Assembly: GCA_965372355.1 (NCBI GenBank)
Contig: CBDVBZ010000029.1
Location: 1-30,367 of the forward strand
DNA: 30,367 bases
Source of the DNA: CBDVBZ01 sp965372355
Lineage (GTDB): Bacteria > Krumholzibacteriota > Krumholzibacteriia > WVZY01
Reading direction: 5' to 3'
Of the stretch, positions 23,595 through 30,367 are shown piece after piece. The notes under the pieces were generated by a model. That model was not told the origin of the DNA. It did no database searches and worked only from the letters and a program-made list of their open reading frames with translations. The first letter of the stretch is position 1; every line of letters begins with the position of its first letter. Both the position numbers and the translations under genes were made by a program.

Positions 23595-24935
23595 ATGATG
23601 AACATTATCAACGTCCAGGGCGTGCCGTTTCTCGCGTGCCTGGTGATGCTCGCGATCCTGTGCTACATCGGCATTCACGTGCTCAAGCGTGAAATCATCT
23701 TTATCGACATCGCGTTGGCACAGATCGCCGCCGTGGGCACCATCGCCGCTCACGTGATATTTCACATCCACGGGCACTCGATCTACGCCCACCTCCTGGC
23801 GCTGGGGGCCACGCTCGTCGCTGCTGCGTTCTTCGCGATCGTGCGCCGCAGGATCGACCAGATTCCGCTCGAGGCGGTGATCGGTGTGGCATATGCCGTA
23901 TCCGCCGCTGCGGCGCTCTTTCTCGTCGGCGTGGCTCCGGGTGGGCACGTCCACATCCAGGCGATGCTGTCCGGCAGCATCCTGTGGGCGGAGTGGGGTG
24001 ATGTCCTGTGGAGCGCGGTCGTGTTCGCGGCGGTTGGCGTGTTGTTCTTTGTGTTTCGTAAGCCGTTTGGGGAGATCTCCGAGGATTACACCGGCGCCCG
24101 TGCCAGGGGATACAACACGCTGGCGTGGGACTTTTTGTTCTACGCACTCGTTGGTCTGGTGATCACGACGGCCGTCAGGATCGGCGGTGTGGTGGTCGTG
24201 TTTACCTTTCTCATCATACCGGCGACGTTGTCGGCTGCGTTTGCGTCCCGGTGGGCGGCGCGTCTCGGCATCGCCTGGGTAGCCGGCGCCGTGTCTGCGG
24301 CGCTCGGACTGTTGTTCGCGGCCCGTTATGATTTCTCGGTGGGGCCGGCGATTGCGCTCTTTCTCGGTGCGGTGCTGATTGTCGTCGGTCTGCTGCGACT
24401 GGTTCGCGTCGCAAGGACGGCGACCGCGGCGACGTGCCTCGTGATCGCAGCTGTCCTCGGTGTGTGGTTCACCGGCGGTTCCGCGAGGCTTGGTTCCAGC
24501 TCCGGCAGTGGTTACGGCGGGGCGCCGAGCGTGGGTACCATCACCCACGCGCACACGGACGATGCAGAACCCGCCCACGAGCACGCGGGCGGCAACGAGA
24601 CGGAAACGGTTGAAATAGACACCGGCCGTCTGGCGGTGATCACCGATATCGAGCAGCTCGAGACGATGTACACAAACGCGGCGGACGCAGAGGAGCGCAG
24701 CATGATCGCCAGGCGGACGCTCGAGGTCGACGTACCGTCCGGTGTGCGGATGGCGATCGAATTCCTTCGGAACGATCCGCCGCTGCTGTTCCGTCTGACG
24801 ATCGTCGACAAACTGGAAGAGGTCACCGGTGAACAAGTGCCGTACAATATTGATAAACCTTTCAACGCGCCGGCAAACCAGGCAGCCCTGGCCGGCTTGA
24901 ACGCCATAACCAGAAGGGATCCTCGTGATCGCTGA
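23595..24935 (+). CDS. ABC-3 family metal permease with His-rich C-terminal extension
   Basis: The first about 275 residues repeat the ABC-3 permease plan (HVLKREIIFIDIALAQIAAV, PLEAVIGVAYA, FTFLIIPATLSAAF). The protein is 446 residues, some 170 longer than usual. The extra part has one more hydrophobic segment (ATCLVIAAVLGVWF), a Ser/Gly linker, a His-rich stretch (THAHTDDAEPAHEHAGG) and a soluble helical domain with a charged pattern reminiscent of HEAT-type helices. The added helix would place the extension outside the membrane face opposite the normal C-terminus; its role, perhaps metal capture, is inference. ATG 23598 is an equally possible start. Confidence 0.85.
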   Translation: MMNIINVQGVPFLACLVMLAILCYIGIHVLKREIIFIDIALAQIAAVGTIAAHVIFHIHGHSIYAHLLALGATLVAAAFFAIVRRRIDQIPLEAVIGVAYAVSAAAALFLVGVAPGGHVHIQAMLSGSILWAEWGDVLWSAVVFAAVGVLFFVFRKPFGEISEDYTGARARGYNTLAWDFLFYALVGLVITTAVRIGGVVVVFTFLIIPATLSAAFASRWAARLGIAWVAGAVSAALGLLFAARYDFSVGPAIALFLGAVLIVVGLLRLVRVARTATAATCLVIAAVLGVWFTGGSARLGSSSGSGYGGAPSVGTITHAHTDDAEPAHEHAGGNETETVEIDTGRLAVITDIEQLETMYTNAADAEERSMIARRTLEVDVPSGVRMAIEFLRNDPPLLFRLTIVDKLEEVTGEQVPYNIDKPFNAPANQAALAGLNAITRRDPRDR

Positions 24936-25356
24936 TCATCGTCAGGAGCGATTGGCCGCCGTGCGGGACCGGGAGCACGACCGCTGTTTTGTATGCGATC
25001 CGGACAATCCCCGAGGACTCGGGCTGCGTTTTCAGACGAGCGCCGACGGATGTGTGATCGCTGCTTTTAGTTGCGCGGAGGTTTTTCATGGGTACCGCCA
25101 GTGGCTGCACGGGGGCGTGACATCTTCGCTCCTGGATGGCGCGATGACCAATTGTCTCTTTGCCAGGGGGGTTGTAGCGGCCACGGCAGAATTGTCGATA
25201 CGATTTCTGCATCCCGTGGTCATCGACCGTCACGCCCACGTCAAGGCGTGGGAGGAGAAATCATATTCTCCTCTGCACTTGCTGCGTGCGGAGTTGGTCC
25301 AGGATGGAAAAATCCTGGTGAAGGCTTCGGCCAAGTTCATGGAGTTCGAGGAGTAG
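24925..25356 (+). CDS. Hotdog-fold thioesterase (PaaI-like)
   Basis: The GTG start overlaps the end of the permease gene and follows AAGGGA. The 143-residue product has the PaaI-type core HGGVTSSLLDGAMTNCLF with the catalytic-loop HGG and the Asp on the following helix, then ELSIRFLHPV and a terminal beta strand. An N-terminal CFVCDPDNPRGLGL motif is typical of a subgroup of these thioesterases. It would hydrolyse an acyl-CoA or similar thioester in the cytoplasm; the substrate is unknown. Any link to metal transport is unclear. Confidence 0.85.
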   Translation: MIADHRQERLAAVRDREHDRCFVCDPDNPRGLGLRFQTSADGCVIAAFSCAEVFHGYRQWLHGGVTSSLLDGAMTNCLFARGVVAATAELSIRFLHPVVIDRHAHVKAWEEKSYSPLHLLRAELVQDGKILVKASAKFMEFEE

Positions 25357-25361
25357 AGAAT

Positions 25362-25847
25362 ATGGATCTTCCTGAAGAACTGGCTTTCGATAGGCTGAGC
25401 TTTGAAGAAAAATACTATCGCGCCGTACCTGGATACATGAAGCGCCTGTGCGCCATCTACGAGGCCGTCTACGAACGGTTTGGCGAGGACGGTCTTGACC
25501 TGATTCGCGAGGTCAGCAGGCGGTACGGCACCGAAATCGGCATGAATATCAGAAAAAGAGGCGACCTCAAGGGGGTGACCGAGGTCGGGAGGTATCTTCT
25601 CAAGGTGTTCGATATGGTGAGCGATGACTGGGAGGTCCAAGAGTACAGCGCGGACAGGCTGGTCATCGCCGTGCATCGATGTCCCTACCCCTTCACGGAT
25701 GAGGAAGTCTGCCGCGCCCACACGTGTATGGAGCAGGCGCTGGTGACCACGCTGGACGAGAATCTGGATTACCGAATCGGCCGATCCATCCCCCGAGGTG
25801 ACCCCTGCTGCGAGCACATACTCTGCGAGAGGACCGGACCGGATTAG
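25362..25847 (+). CDS. Cys-rich protein, ATC-hydrolase-like (L-2-amino-thiazoline-4-carboxylate hydrolase family)
   Basis: The 161-residue product starts five bases after the thioesterase stop. It has an N-terminal helical part (RLSFEEKYYRAVPGYMKRL), then CPYPFTDEEVCRAHTCMEQ and a C-terminal GDPCCEHILCE. Conserved spaced Cys of this kind after an alpha-helical N-terminal half occur in the ATC hydrolase-like family and in related proteins of anaerobes; the hydrolase function itself is proven for only a few members. The Cys groups may bind a metal or a cluster. The assignment is by pattern memory and is moderate. Confidence 0.55.
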   Translation: MDLPEELAFDRLSFEEKYYRAVPGYMKRLCAIYEAVYERFGEDGLDLIREVSRRYGTEIGMNIRKRGDLKGVTEVGRYLLKVFDMVSDDWEVQEYSADRLVIAVHRCPYPFTDEEVCRAHTCMEQALVTTLDENLDYRIGRSIPRGDPCCEHILCERTGPD

Positions 25848-25856
25848 GGGGCTGCC

Positions 25857-25911
25857 GCGGGTTAGCCCGCCCACTCGATCGGATTCGTGTCGGGGGTGGA
25901 AGCCTCCACCC
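25857..25911. terminator. Two hairpins between convergent genes
   Basis: GCGGG (25857-25861) pairs with CCCGC (25866-25870) around TTAG. GGGTGGA (25894-25900) pairs with TCCACCC (25905-25911) around AGCC. They lie in the short gap between the plus-strand gene ending at 25847 and the minus-strand gene ending at 25916, a place for bidirectional termination. No long T-run is present on either strand. Confidence 0.5.
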
Positions 25912-25915
25912 GCAG

Positions 25916-26404
25916 TTACTTCTCGTCGTCGTCCAGCTCGCGAAGGCGGCGCATGATACCAAGCGCGCTGTCTCCCATGGCGATCTTCGCTATCATGTCC
26001 ATCCGCGCCTCGTCGTGTTCGTACTTCTTTTGCATGCGGACCTGATACGCTTCCTTCAGGAGCTCGATGAGCTGATCGAGTTCGTAAGGCTTGGGGAGAT
26101 AACCATAGGCCCCCAGCTTCGTGCATTCGACCGCCGATTCGAGAGACCCATGACCCGTCAGTATGATCACTTCCAGAAATTTGTGGCCGGCCTTCAGCCG
26201 TTCCAACAACTCCTTTCCGTCCATTCCCGGCATCTTCAAATCGATCAGCGCCAGATCGAACTTCTCTTTGTCGGTGGCCTCGAGAGCGGCGTTACCATTG
26301 GTCGCCATCGCTACGTCGAAACCACGCAATTCCAGCCGCTGCGCAATGGAATTGAGGAACGCCACCTCGTCGTCTACGATCAGAAGCCTGATTTTGTCAT
26401 CCAT
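25916..26404 (-). CDS. Response regulator with short C-terminal helical tail
   Basis: The 162-residue protein has a receiver domain with LIVDDE, phospho-acceptor Asp55 (LALIDLKMPGMDGKE) and LPKP. A charged helical tail of about 40 residues (VRMQKKYEHDEARMDMIAKIAMG) follows. It has no DNA-binding domain. It is last in a minus-strand unit after the receiver-transporter fusion, whose receiver domain it resembles (both have ILTGHG/FLTGHG and E-L-E/LDQ helices), which suggests duplication. The 66-bp gap upstream contains two direct CCCGGTAT copies (26423-26430, 26439-26446) of unknown meaning. Confidence 0.88.
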   Translation of the reverse strand: MDDKIRLLIVDDEVAFLNSIAQRLELRGFDVAMATNGNAALEATDKEKFDLALIDLKMPGMDGKELLERLKAGHKFLEVIILTGHGSLESAVECTKLGAYGYLPKPYELDQLIELLKEAYQVRMQKKYEHDEARMDMIAKIAMGDSALGIMRRLRELDDDEK

Positions 26405-26470
26405 GTCGTTGCCTCCCGATAACCCGGTATGGATTCACCCCGGTATCTTTACAAAAACCTTGCTGCAAAC

Positions 26471-28504
26471 CTAGAATCCTAACCAACGCCAGTAGCCAAG
26501 AAACGTCCAGAGCCACAATACGGTGAACGAAAGTACCAGCACGGCGGCGCCGTGTTTCATAAAATCGCCCAGCGTCACCAGCCGTTCGCCCGTGACCGGA
26601 TCCTTTGCCATCACGTACGCGATGGCGTTGTTCGGTGTGCCGATGATCAACATATGCGCGAATGACGAGGAGAACGCGGTCGCCAGACCGATCATCCAGG
26701 GATGAGTGTTAGAGATCATGGCCATCGGTATCGTAATGGGGCCGATGGCCGACACCGTTGCCCCGTCGCTCATGAAGTTGGTTGTGATACCCGTGAACAG
26801 GCTGGTTGCCATCGCCAACCCGATACCGCTGCTCATGCAGTCGGGCAGGATGCGGATGAAGCCGTCGGCCAGAAACAAGGCGGCGCCCGTCACCGCCAGA
26901 CCCTTCCCCAACGCGCACGCGCTGGCGTACAGTGCTATGACCTCCCACGGTATGGCGGCGATGTCTTTCCAACGCAGAATACGAAACACGTTGAGCAACA
27001 CGAGGGCGATCAGGACGGGGCCGCCCATGCCCAGGACGTCGCTGGCGGTTACCCACAGAAGTATCAACCCCGCGAGAATCGCAGCCGTCACGTATTCCTT
27101 CCTGTCCATCGGTCCAATCTTCTCCGACGCCTGCCTGGCGATTGCCGAAACGTCGAGGTTGCGCACTTTGATCCGTGGTCTCAATACGATGTAGAAGTAC
27201 GCGCCGATCACCAAAGCCATGACGGGGACAAACGGCAGGCCGTACTTGACCCACGACCCGAAAGGAATCGAGGCGTCGTAGTCCGAGAGGATACCAATCA
27301 TCACGGCGTTACGACCGCCGGCCGCCGGTGAGCCCGGTCCTCCACAGTTCGCGGCGAAGCAAAGCGAGAGAACGAACATGGTCGCCAGAGCGGGATCTTT
27401 CTTAATGCCGGCATTTCTGGTCGATGTGGCGTAAACCATCATGAGCATCGGCATCAGAAACGCCACCAGTGCGTGCTCCGAAATAAACGAACAGCAAATG
27501 CCCACCAGCGGCAGAAATATAAACAGAAGCCGGGGTATCGATTTGACGGGGCCGAACAACAACAGGCCGATCCGTCGGTCCAGACCGGTCTTGGAGATGA
27601 CGCCCGCCACGGCGAGGACGCCGAAAATGAAGATGACGGCGTCTTTTGCATACGCCTTGGCGATGTCGTTGGGATTGAGGATACCCATGACGTACATGGA
27701 AACGCCAACGATCAACGCGGTGATTCCTATCGGAACGGCCCCGCTCATCCAAAACAGAGCCGCGAGGATCAAGGTGGCCAGCATCACCTTTGCTTTGAAC
27801 GCGGCCTGCCCCGGTGTCATGCGGTACGCATGCCCGCTACCAGTCGGGGTAGGGACCTTCTCACCGATTTTGTATGTTTCGGAATAATAATTGGATACCG
27901 TTTCGTCCGGGCTCATTTCGCTGTAGTGGGCGTATCCGAAATGAGGATCCGATATCGTCCCTGTTTTTGGCGCGGTCAATAGATCAACCATACGCTGCGG
28001 CGCCGGCATCAGTATCAACCCTAGGTATATCAGCAAGCCGAGGATGATGATTCCGGGACGCGAATTGTGAACGCCGAGCAGCCACTTCCAGACCGATCCC
28101 TTCTCGATTTGGAGTATCTCGTGCTTTTCCAACACATGACGTTTGTTGGCGCGTGCCAGTTCGATCGTCTTGAGCAGCTCCTCCAGGTCGCACGGTTTTT
28201 GCATATACGAAAAAGCGTCGAGCCTCCCCACCTCCATCGCTGATGCCATGTCCCCGTGTCCGGTCAGGAAGATGACCTGTAGTTCCGGCCGGAACTCCTT
28301 GATCTCCTTCAATACTTGCTCGCCGCGGATTCCCGGCATCACACGGTCGAGGATCACGACGTCGATCTCGGAGTCTCCCCTGACAGCCTTCACCGCTTTC
28401 CGTCCATCCCCCAGCACAGTTACGTCGTAGCCGCGCAGCTTCAGCCGTTCCTTGAGGGAATTTCGGAAACTCTCTTCGTCATCAACCAGCAGTATCCTTG
28501 CCAT
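26471..28504 (-). CDS. Response-regulator receiver fused to DASS/SLC13-type anion transporter
   Basis: The first about 120 of 677 residues are a full receiver domain: LLVDDEESF, phospho-acceptor Asp53 (VVILDRVMPGIRG), FLTGHG and MQKP. After a linker the rest is a polytopic transporter of about twelve helices of the divalent-anion:Na+ symporter (DASS/CitT) type, with signature segments CGGPGSPAAGGRNAVM and IGTPNNAIAYVMA. A periplasmic or loop insertion lies between the first two helices (about residues 170-230). The natural reading is a transporter whose activity or assembly is set by phosphorylation of an attached receiver. Substrates in this family are dicarboxylates, citrate, sulfate or related oxyanions. 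The reading frame is continuous, so this is a real fusion. Confidence 0.9.
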   Translation of the reverse strand: MARILLVDDEESFRNSLKERLKLRGYDVTVLGDGRKAVKAVRGDSEIDVVILDRVMPGIRGEQVLKEIKEFRPELQVIFLTGHGDMASAMEVGRLDAFSYMQKPCDLEELLKTIELARANKRHVLEKHEILQIEKGSVWKWLLGVHNSRPGIIILGLLIYLGLILMPAPQRMVDLLTAPKTGTISDPHFGYAHYSEMSPDETVSNYYSETYKIGEKVPTPTGSGHAYRMTPGQAAFKAKVMLATLILAALFWMSGAVPIGITALIVGVSMYVMGILNPNDIAKAYAKDAVIFIFGVLAVAGVISKTGLDRRIGLLLFGPVKSIPRLLFIFLPLVGICCSFISEHALVAFLMPMLMMVYATSTRNAGIKKDPALATMFVLSLCFAANCGGPGSPAAGGRNAVMIGILSDYDASIPFGSWVKYGLPFVPVMALVIGAYFYIVLRPRIKVRNLDVSAIARQASEKIGPMDRKEYVTAAILAGLILLWVTASDVLGMGGPVLIALVLLNVFRILRWKDIAAIPWEVIALYASACALGKGLAVTGAALFLADGFIRILPDCMSSGIGLAMATSLFTGITTNFMSDGATVSAIGPITIPMAMISNTHPWMIGLATAFSSSFAHMLIIGTPNNAIAYVMAKDPVTGERLVTLGDFMKHGAAVLVLSFTVLWLWTFLGYWRWLGF

Positions 28505-28549
28505 TGTTTAGCTCCGACGCTTCAACCTTCGATGTCTATGACGAACGAT

Positions 28550-29104
28550 TCACTCGGATTCGCTTGACGACTTGATGAGCGCTGCAACTTCGTCGAAAAG
28601 ATCCGAGAGCCGCAAAATGCCGACTGCAATGCCTCCCATTTTGACGACCACCGAGAGACTTTGCTTCATAATCAGATGATGTATCGCTTTCGGTAACGTG
28701 CAGTTGACATCCACGCTATCCTCGATCCGTATCATGGCATCCTTGACCTTGATGGTGTGTGCTCTCTGCCGGACGGCCTCGATATCGTCCTGCCAGAAGC
28801 TGAAACCGTCCATGATGACGCTTATCAGTTCCGTGCCAACGCCGGCCCTCGCCAGCCTTTCGACATCAATCGAGTCGCCGTATTTGGGTTCCAACGCCTT
28901 GAGAAAACCGAGGTACCCCAGTTTTCCCACGATTTTGCCCTTTTCGTCCTCTACCAGGACGGCGCCGTGCTTCTGCCGCCCGGGTGGCAGCTTGTCCTGG
29001 GCTTCCTCGAGGGCGATGATGGCGTCGGCGAGCGTTGAATCGTCACGTACGACGGCGCACTCGTCCAGCGCCCGCATGATGTCTTTTGCCATCTTTCGTT
29101 CCAT
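28550..29104 (-). CDS. Two-CBS-domain protein
   Basis: The 184-residue protein has two CBS motifs: about 5-75 (VRDDSTLADAIIAL ... AVLVEDEKGKIVGKL) and about 115-180 (VKDAMIRIEDSVDVNCTLPKAIHHL ... GILRLSDLF). CBS pairs bind adenine nucleotides and regulate partner proteins, often transporters or kinases. The insert between the motifs (ELISVIMDGFSFWQDD) is unusual in length. It lies between the sensor kinase and the receiver-transporter fusion, so it may report energy state to one of them. GGGAG precedes ATG 29104; ATG 29092 is an alternative. Confidence 0.85.
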   Translation of the reverse strand: MERKMAKDIMRALDECAVVRDDSTLADAIIALEEAQDKLPPGRQKHGAVLVEDEKGKIVGKLGYLGFLKALEPKYGDSIDVERLARAGVGTELISVIMDGFSFWQDDIEAVRQRAHTIKVKDAMIRIEDSVDVNCTLPKAIHHLIMKQSLSVVVKMGGIAVGILRLSDLFDEVAALIKSSSESE

Positions 29105-29158
29105 CGTTTTGTTTCTCCCGTGCTGCTTTTACCGTCCGCACGCCGATCCCGGCATTCA

Positions 29159-30367
29159 TCAGGCCCTGGGCAGCGATATGGTAAACGTGCTCCCCCTGCC
29201 TTCGGTGCTCTCCACGGTGATCGTGCCCCCCATACTCTCCACGATCCCGTAACTGACCGACAGTCCCAGCCCCGTTCCCTTGCCCACGTCTTTCGTAGTA
29301 AAGAACGGCAGAAAGATCTTTGCCAGTGTCTCTTCGTTCATGCCGCCACCCGTGTCGGTTACGGCAACATGCACGTACTTCTCGTCTTGCAATGTGTCAA
29401 CCGTGATCGTGCCCGGGTGGTTTCCGATCGCATCGACGGCGTTATTTATGATGTTGATGAGCACCTGTTCGAATTGCGTGGCATCCGTCATCACAAGTTG
29501 CAAGTTTTCCTCGAGCCGACGCACGACGTCGATGTTGGCGGACGCCATTTCGCGGCTCAGGAATCCGTCGAGAATGTCGCCTATCAGATCGTTCAGATTG
29601 TGCCGCTCCGGATGAACTCCGTCGCTCCGCACGAACGCCAACAATTTGCGCGTAATATCGCGACATCTGAATACCGCGTCGTGTATTTCGTCGAGATGTC
29701 CTATGAGTTGTTGGTTGGTGTACTTCACGCCGTACTTTGGATCCATCAAGTCCTTCACCAACCCCGCTTCTTCGCTGATGATCGCCAGAGGATTGTTGAT
29801 CTCGTGGGCGATCCCAGCCGCCAGTTCGCCCACCGATGCCAGGCGGGCCGCGTGCACGAGCTGCCGTTTGGTCTCTACACTCTCCTCCTGGATGTGAACG
29901 ATCGTCCTGGCGTGGAAAACGATGACGATCATGCCGGCCAGAATGATGACGAGAGAGACAAGGGCGATTTTTTGCTGTCTACCGGCGAACATGCCGTCGT
30001 GCTCGATTTCCCGCAATTGCGTTATCAGCGCCCACTGGGCGGTCTGCAACCAGGAATAGCCAATATCGTACGTCTTGTTTTTGATCGTGACCTGGTCGAG
30101 ACCGGTCCGGGGATTTCGTGGCGGCATGACCGAGGATTCTTCAAGCGATGCGCCGATGTTTGGGGTGACGATCTGATAGTATCCGTCGGCGTTTACGATG
30201 GATATGTGGACATCGCTGGTACCGATCGCGGCGATAATGTATTCGTAGATCTTCTCGGGATCGAGCGTCGCCCGCAGCGCTTTGAAGCTCCCGCCGACGA
30301 TCCGGCTGACGCCAATGGTGAAATGAGGTCGGCCGCGAAATCCCAGGTAGCTATCGGTGATAATGTG
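29159..30367 (-). CDS. Sensor histidine kinase, Cache-like sensor domain, partial at window edge
   Basis: The frame is open from the stop to the right-hand window edge (402 residues seen), so the N-terminus is outside. The visible part begins with FRGRPHFTIGVSRIV and IYEYIIAAIGTSDVHISIVNADG, a Cache-type extracytoplasmic sensor, then TIKNKTYDIGYSW, one membrane helix (IALVSLVIILAGMIVIVF), a HisKA domain with GELAAGIAHEINNPLA (His is the acceptor) and HATPase_c (NIINNAVDAIG, DTGGGMN, GKGTGLGLSV). Cache domains bind small anions or carboxylates; this fits control of the anion transporter encoded downstream. The CBS, fusion and receiver genes follow on the same strand. Confidence 0.9.
   Translation of the reverse strand, partial: HIITDSYLGFRGRPHFTIGVSRIVGGSFKALRATLDPEKIYEYIIAAIGTSDVHISIVNADGYYQIVTPNIGASLEESSVMPPRNPRTGLDQVTIKNKTYDIGYSWLQTAQWALITQLREIEHDGMFAGRQQKIALVSLVIILAGMIVIVFHARTIVHIQEESVETKRQLVHAARLASVGELAAGIAHEINNPLAIISEEAGLVKDLMDPKYGVKYTNQQLIGHLDEIHDAVFRCRDITRKLLAFVRSDGVHPERHNLNDLIGDILDGFLSREMASANIDVVRRLEENLQLVMTDATQFEQVLINIINNAVDAIGNHPGTITVDTLQDEKYVHVAVTDTGGGMNEETLAKIFLPFFTTKDVGKGTGLGLSVSYGIVESMGGTITVESTEGRGSTFTISLPRA

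Noticed and set aside
23574..24836. A 420-codon minus-strand open frame opposite the second permease
   Set aside because: It is rich in Arg, His, Asp and Gln as expected for an antisense shadow of a membrane protein, with no domain or ribosome-binding site.

Overview
The window is about 30 kb of GC-rich bacterial DNA from an anaerobic, respiratory, signalling-rich organism. It holds multiheme c-type cytochromes, an Hmc/Tmc/Dsr-like transmembrane redox complex, NtrC-type sigma-54 control, and a probable selenocysteine codon. The gene content resembles Desulfobacterota (sulfate-, sulfur- or metal-reducing bacteria) or a neighbouring uncultured phylum; this is inference from gene content only. 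No rRNA, tRNA, CRISPR array, transposase or phage gene was seen.

Layout. (1) 9-599, minus: a small membrane protein, an XRE regulator and a second small membrane protein, behind a promoter framed by two copies of a near-perfect palindrome, which suggests autorepression. (2) 940-1986, plus: an O-methyltransferase-type protein. (3) 2079-8235, plus: a tight redox and sulfur operon with an octaheme cytochrome of the tetrathionate-reductase (OTR) family, a second multiheme cytochrome (six CXXCH plus one CXXXCH), a b561-type membrane cytochrome, two half-size YeeE/YedE sulfur-transport proteins and a rhodanese-like protein. The second YeeE half is interrupted by an in-frame UGA exactly where the family's GGYCPGTS motif has cysteine, and a bacterial SECIS-like hairpin with a GGUC loop follows. 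I read it as a selenoprotein. (4) 8322-11302: a GAF/PAS histidine kinase and a sigma-54-dependent response regulator. (5) A -24/-12 promoter at 11454-11468, then 11503-16396: a four-gene complex made of a CCG/4Fe-4S protein, a b-type cytochrome, a ferredoxin-like subunit and an NrfD protein fused to a hexaheme domain. (6) 16412-19569: a kinase with tandem Cys-rich PAS domains and three stand-alone receiver proteins. (7) 19721-24935: a small Cys-containing protein, an outer-membrane protein, a ZnuA-like binding protein and two permeases, with no ATPase gene. (8) 24925-25847: a hotdog thioesterase and an ATC-hydrolase-like protein. (9) 25916-30367, minus: a sensor kinase (cut by the window edge), a CBS protein, a receiver domain fused to a DASS-type anion transporter, and a receiver protein.

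How it may work together (inference). Periplasmic multiheme cytochromes, fed from the quinone pool through the b561 protein, would act on a sulfur oxyanion (or a related selenium or nitrogen compound). The YeeE pair, one half carrying Sec, and the rhodanese-like protein would move or handle the sulfur product. The adjacent kinase and sigma-54 activator probably switch on the Hmc-like complex from the -24/-12 promoter, linking periplasmic cytochromes to cytoplasmic thiol/disulfide or quinone redox. The most novel items are the Sec-containing YeeE in its cytochrome operon, the receiver-transporter fusion and the NrfD-hexaheme fusion.
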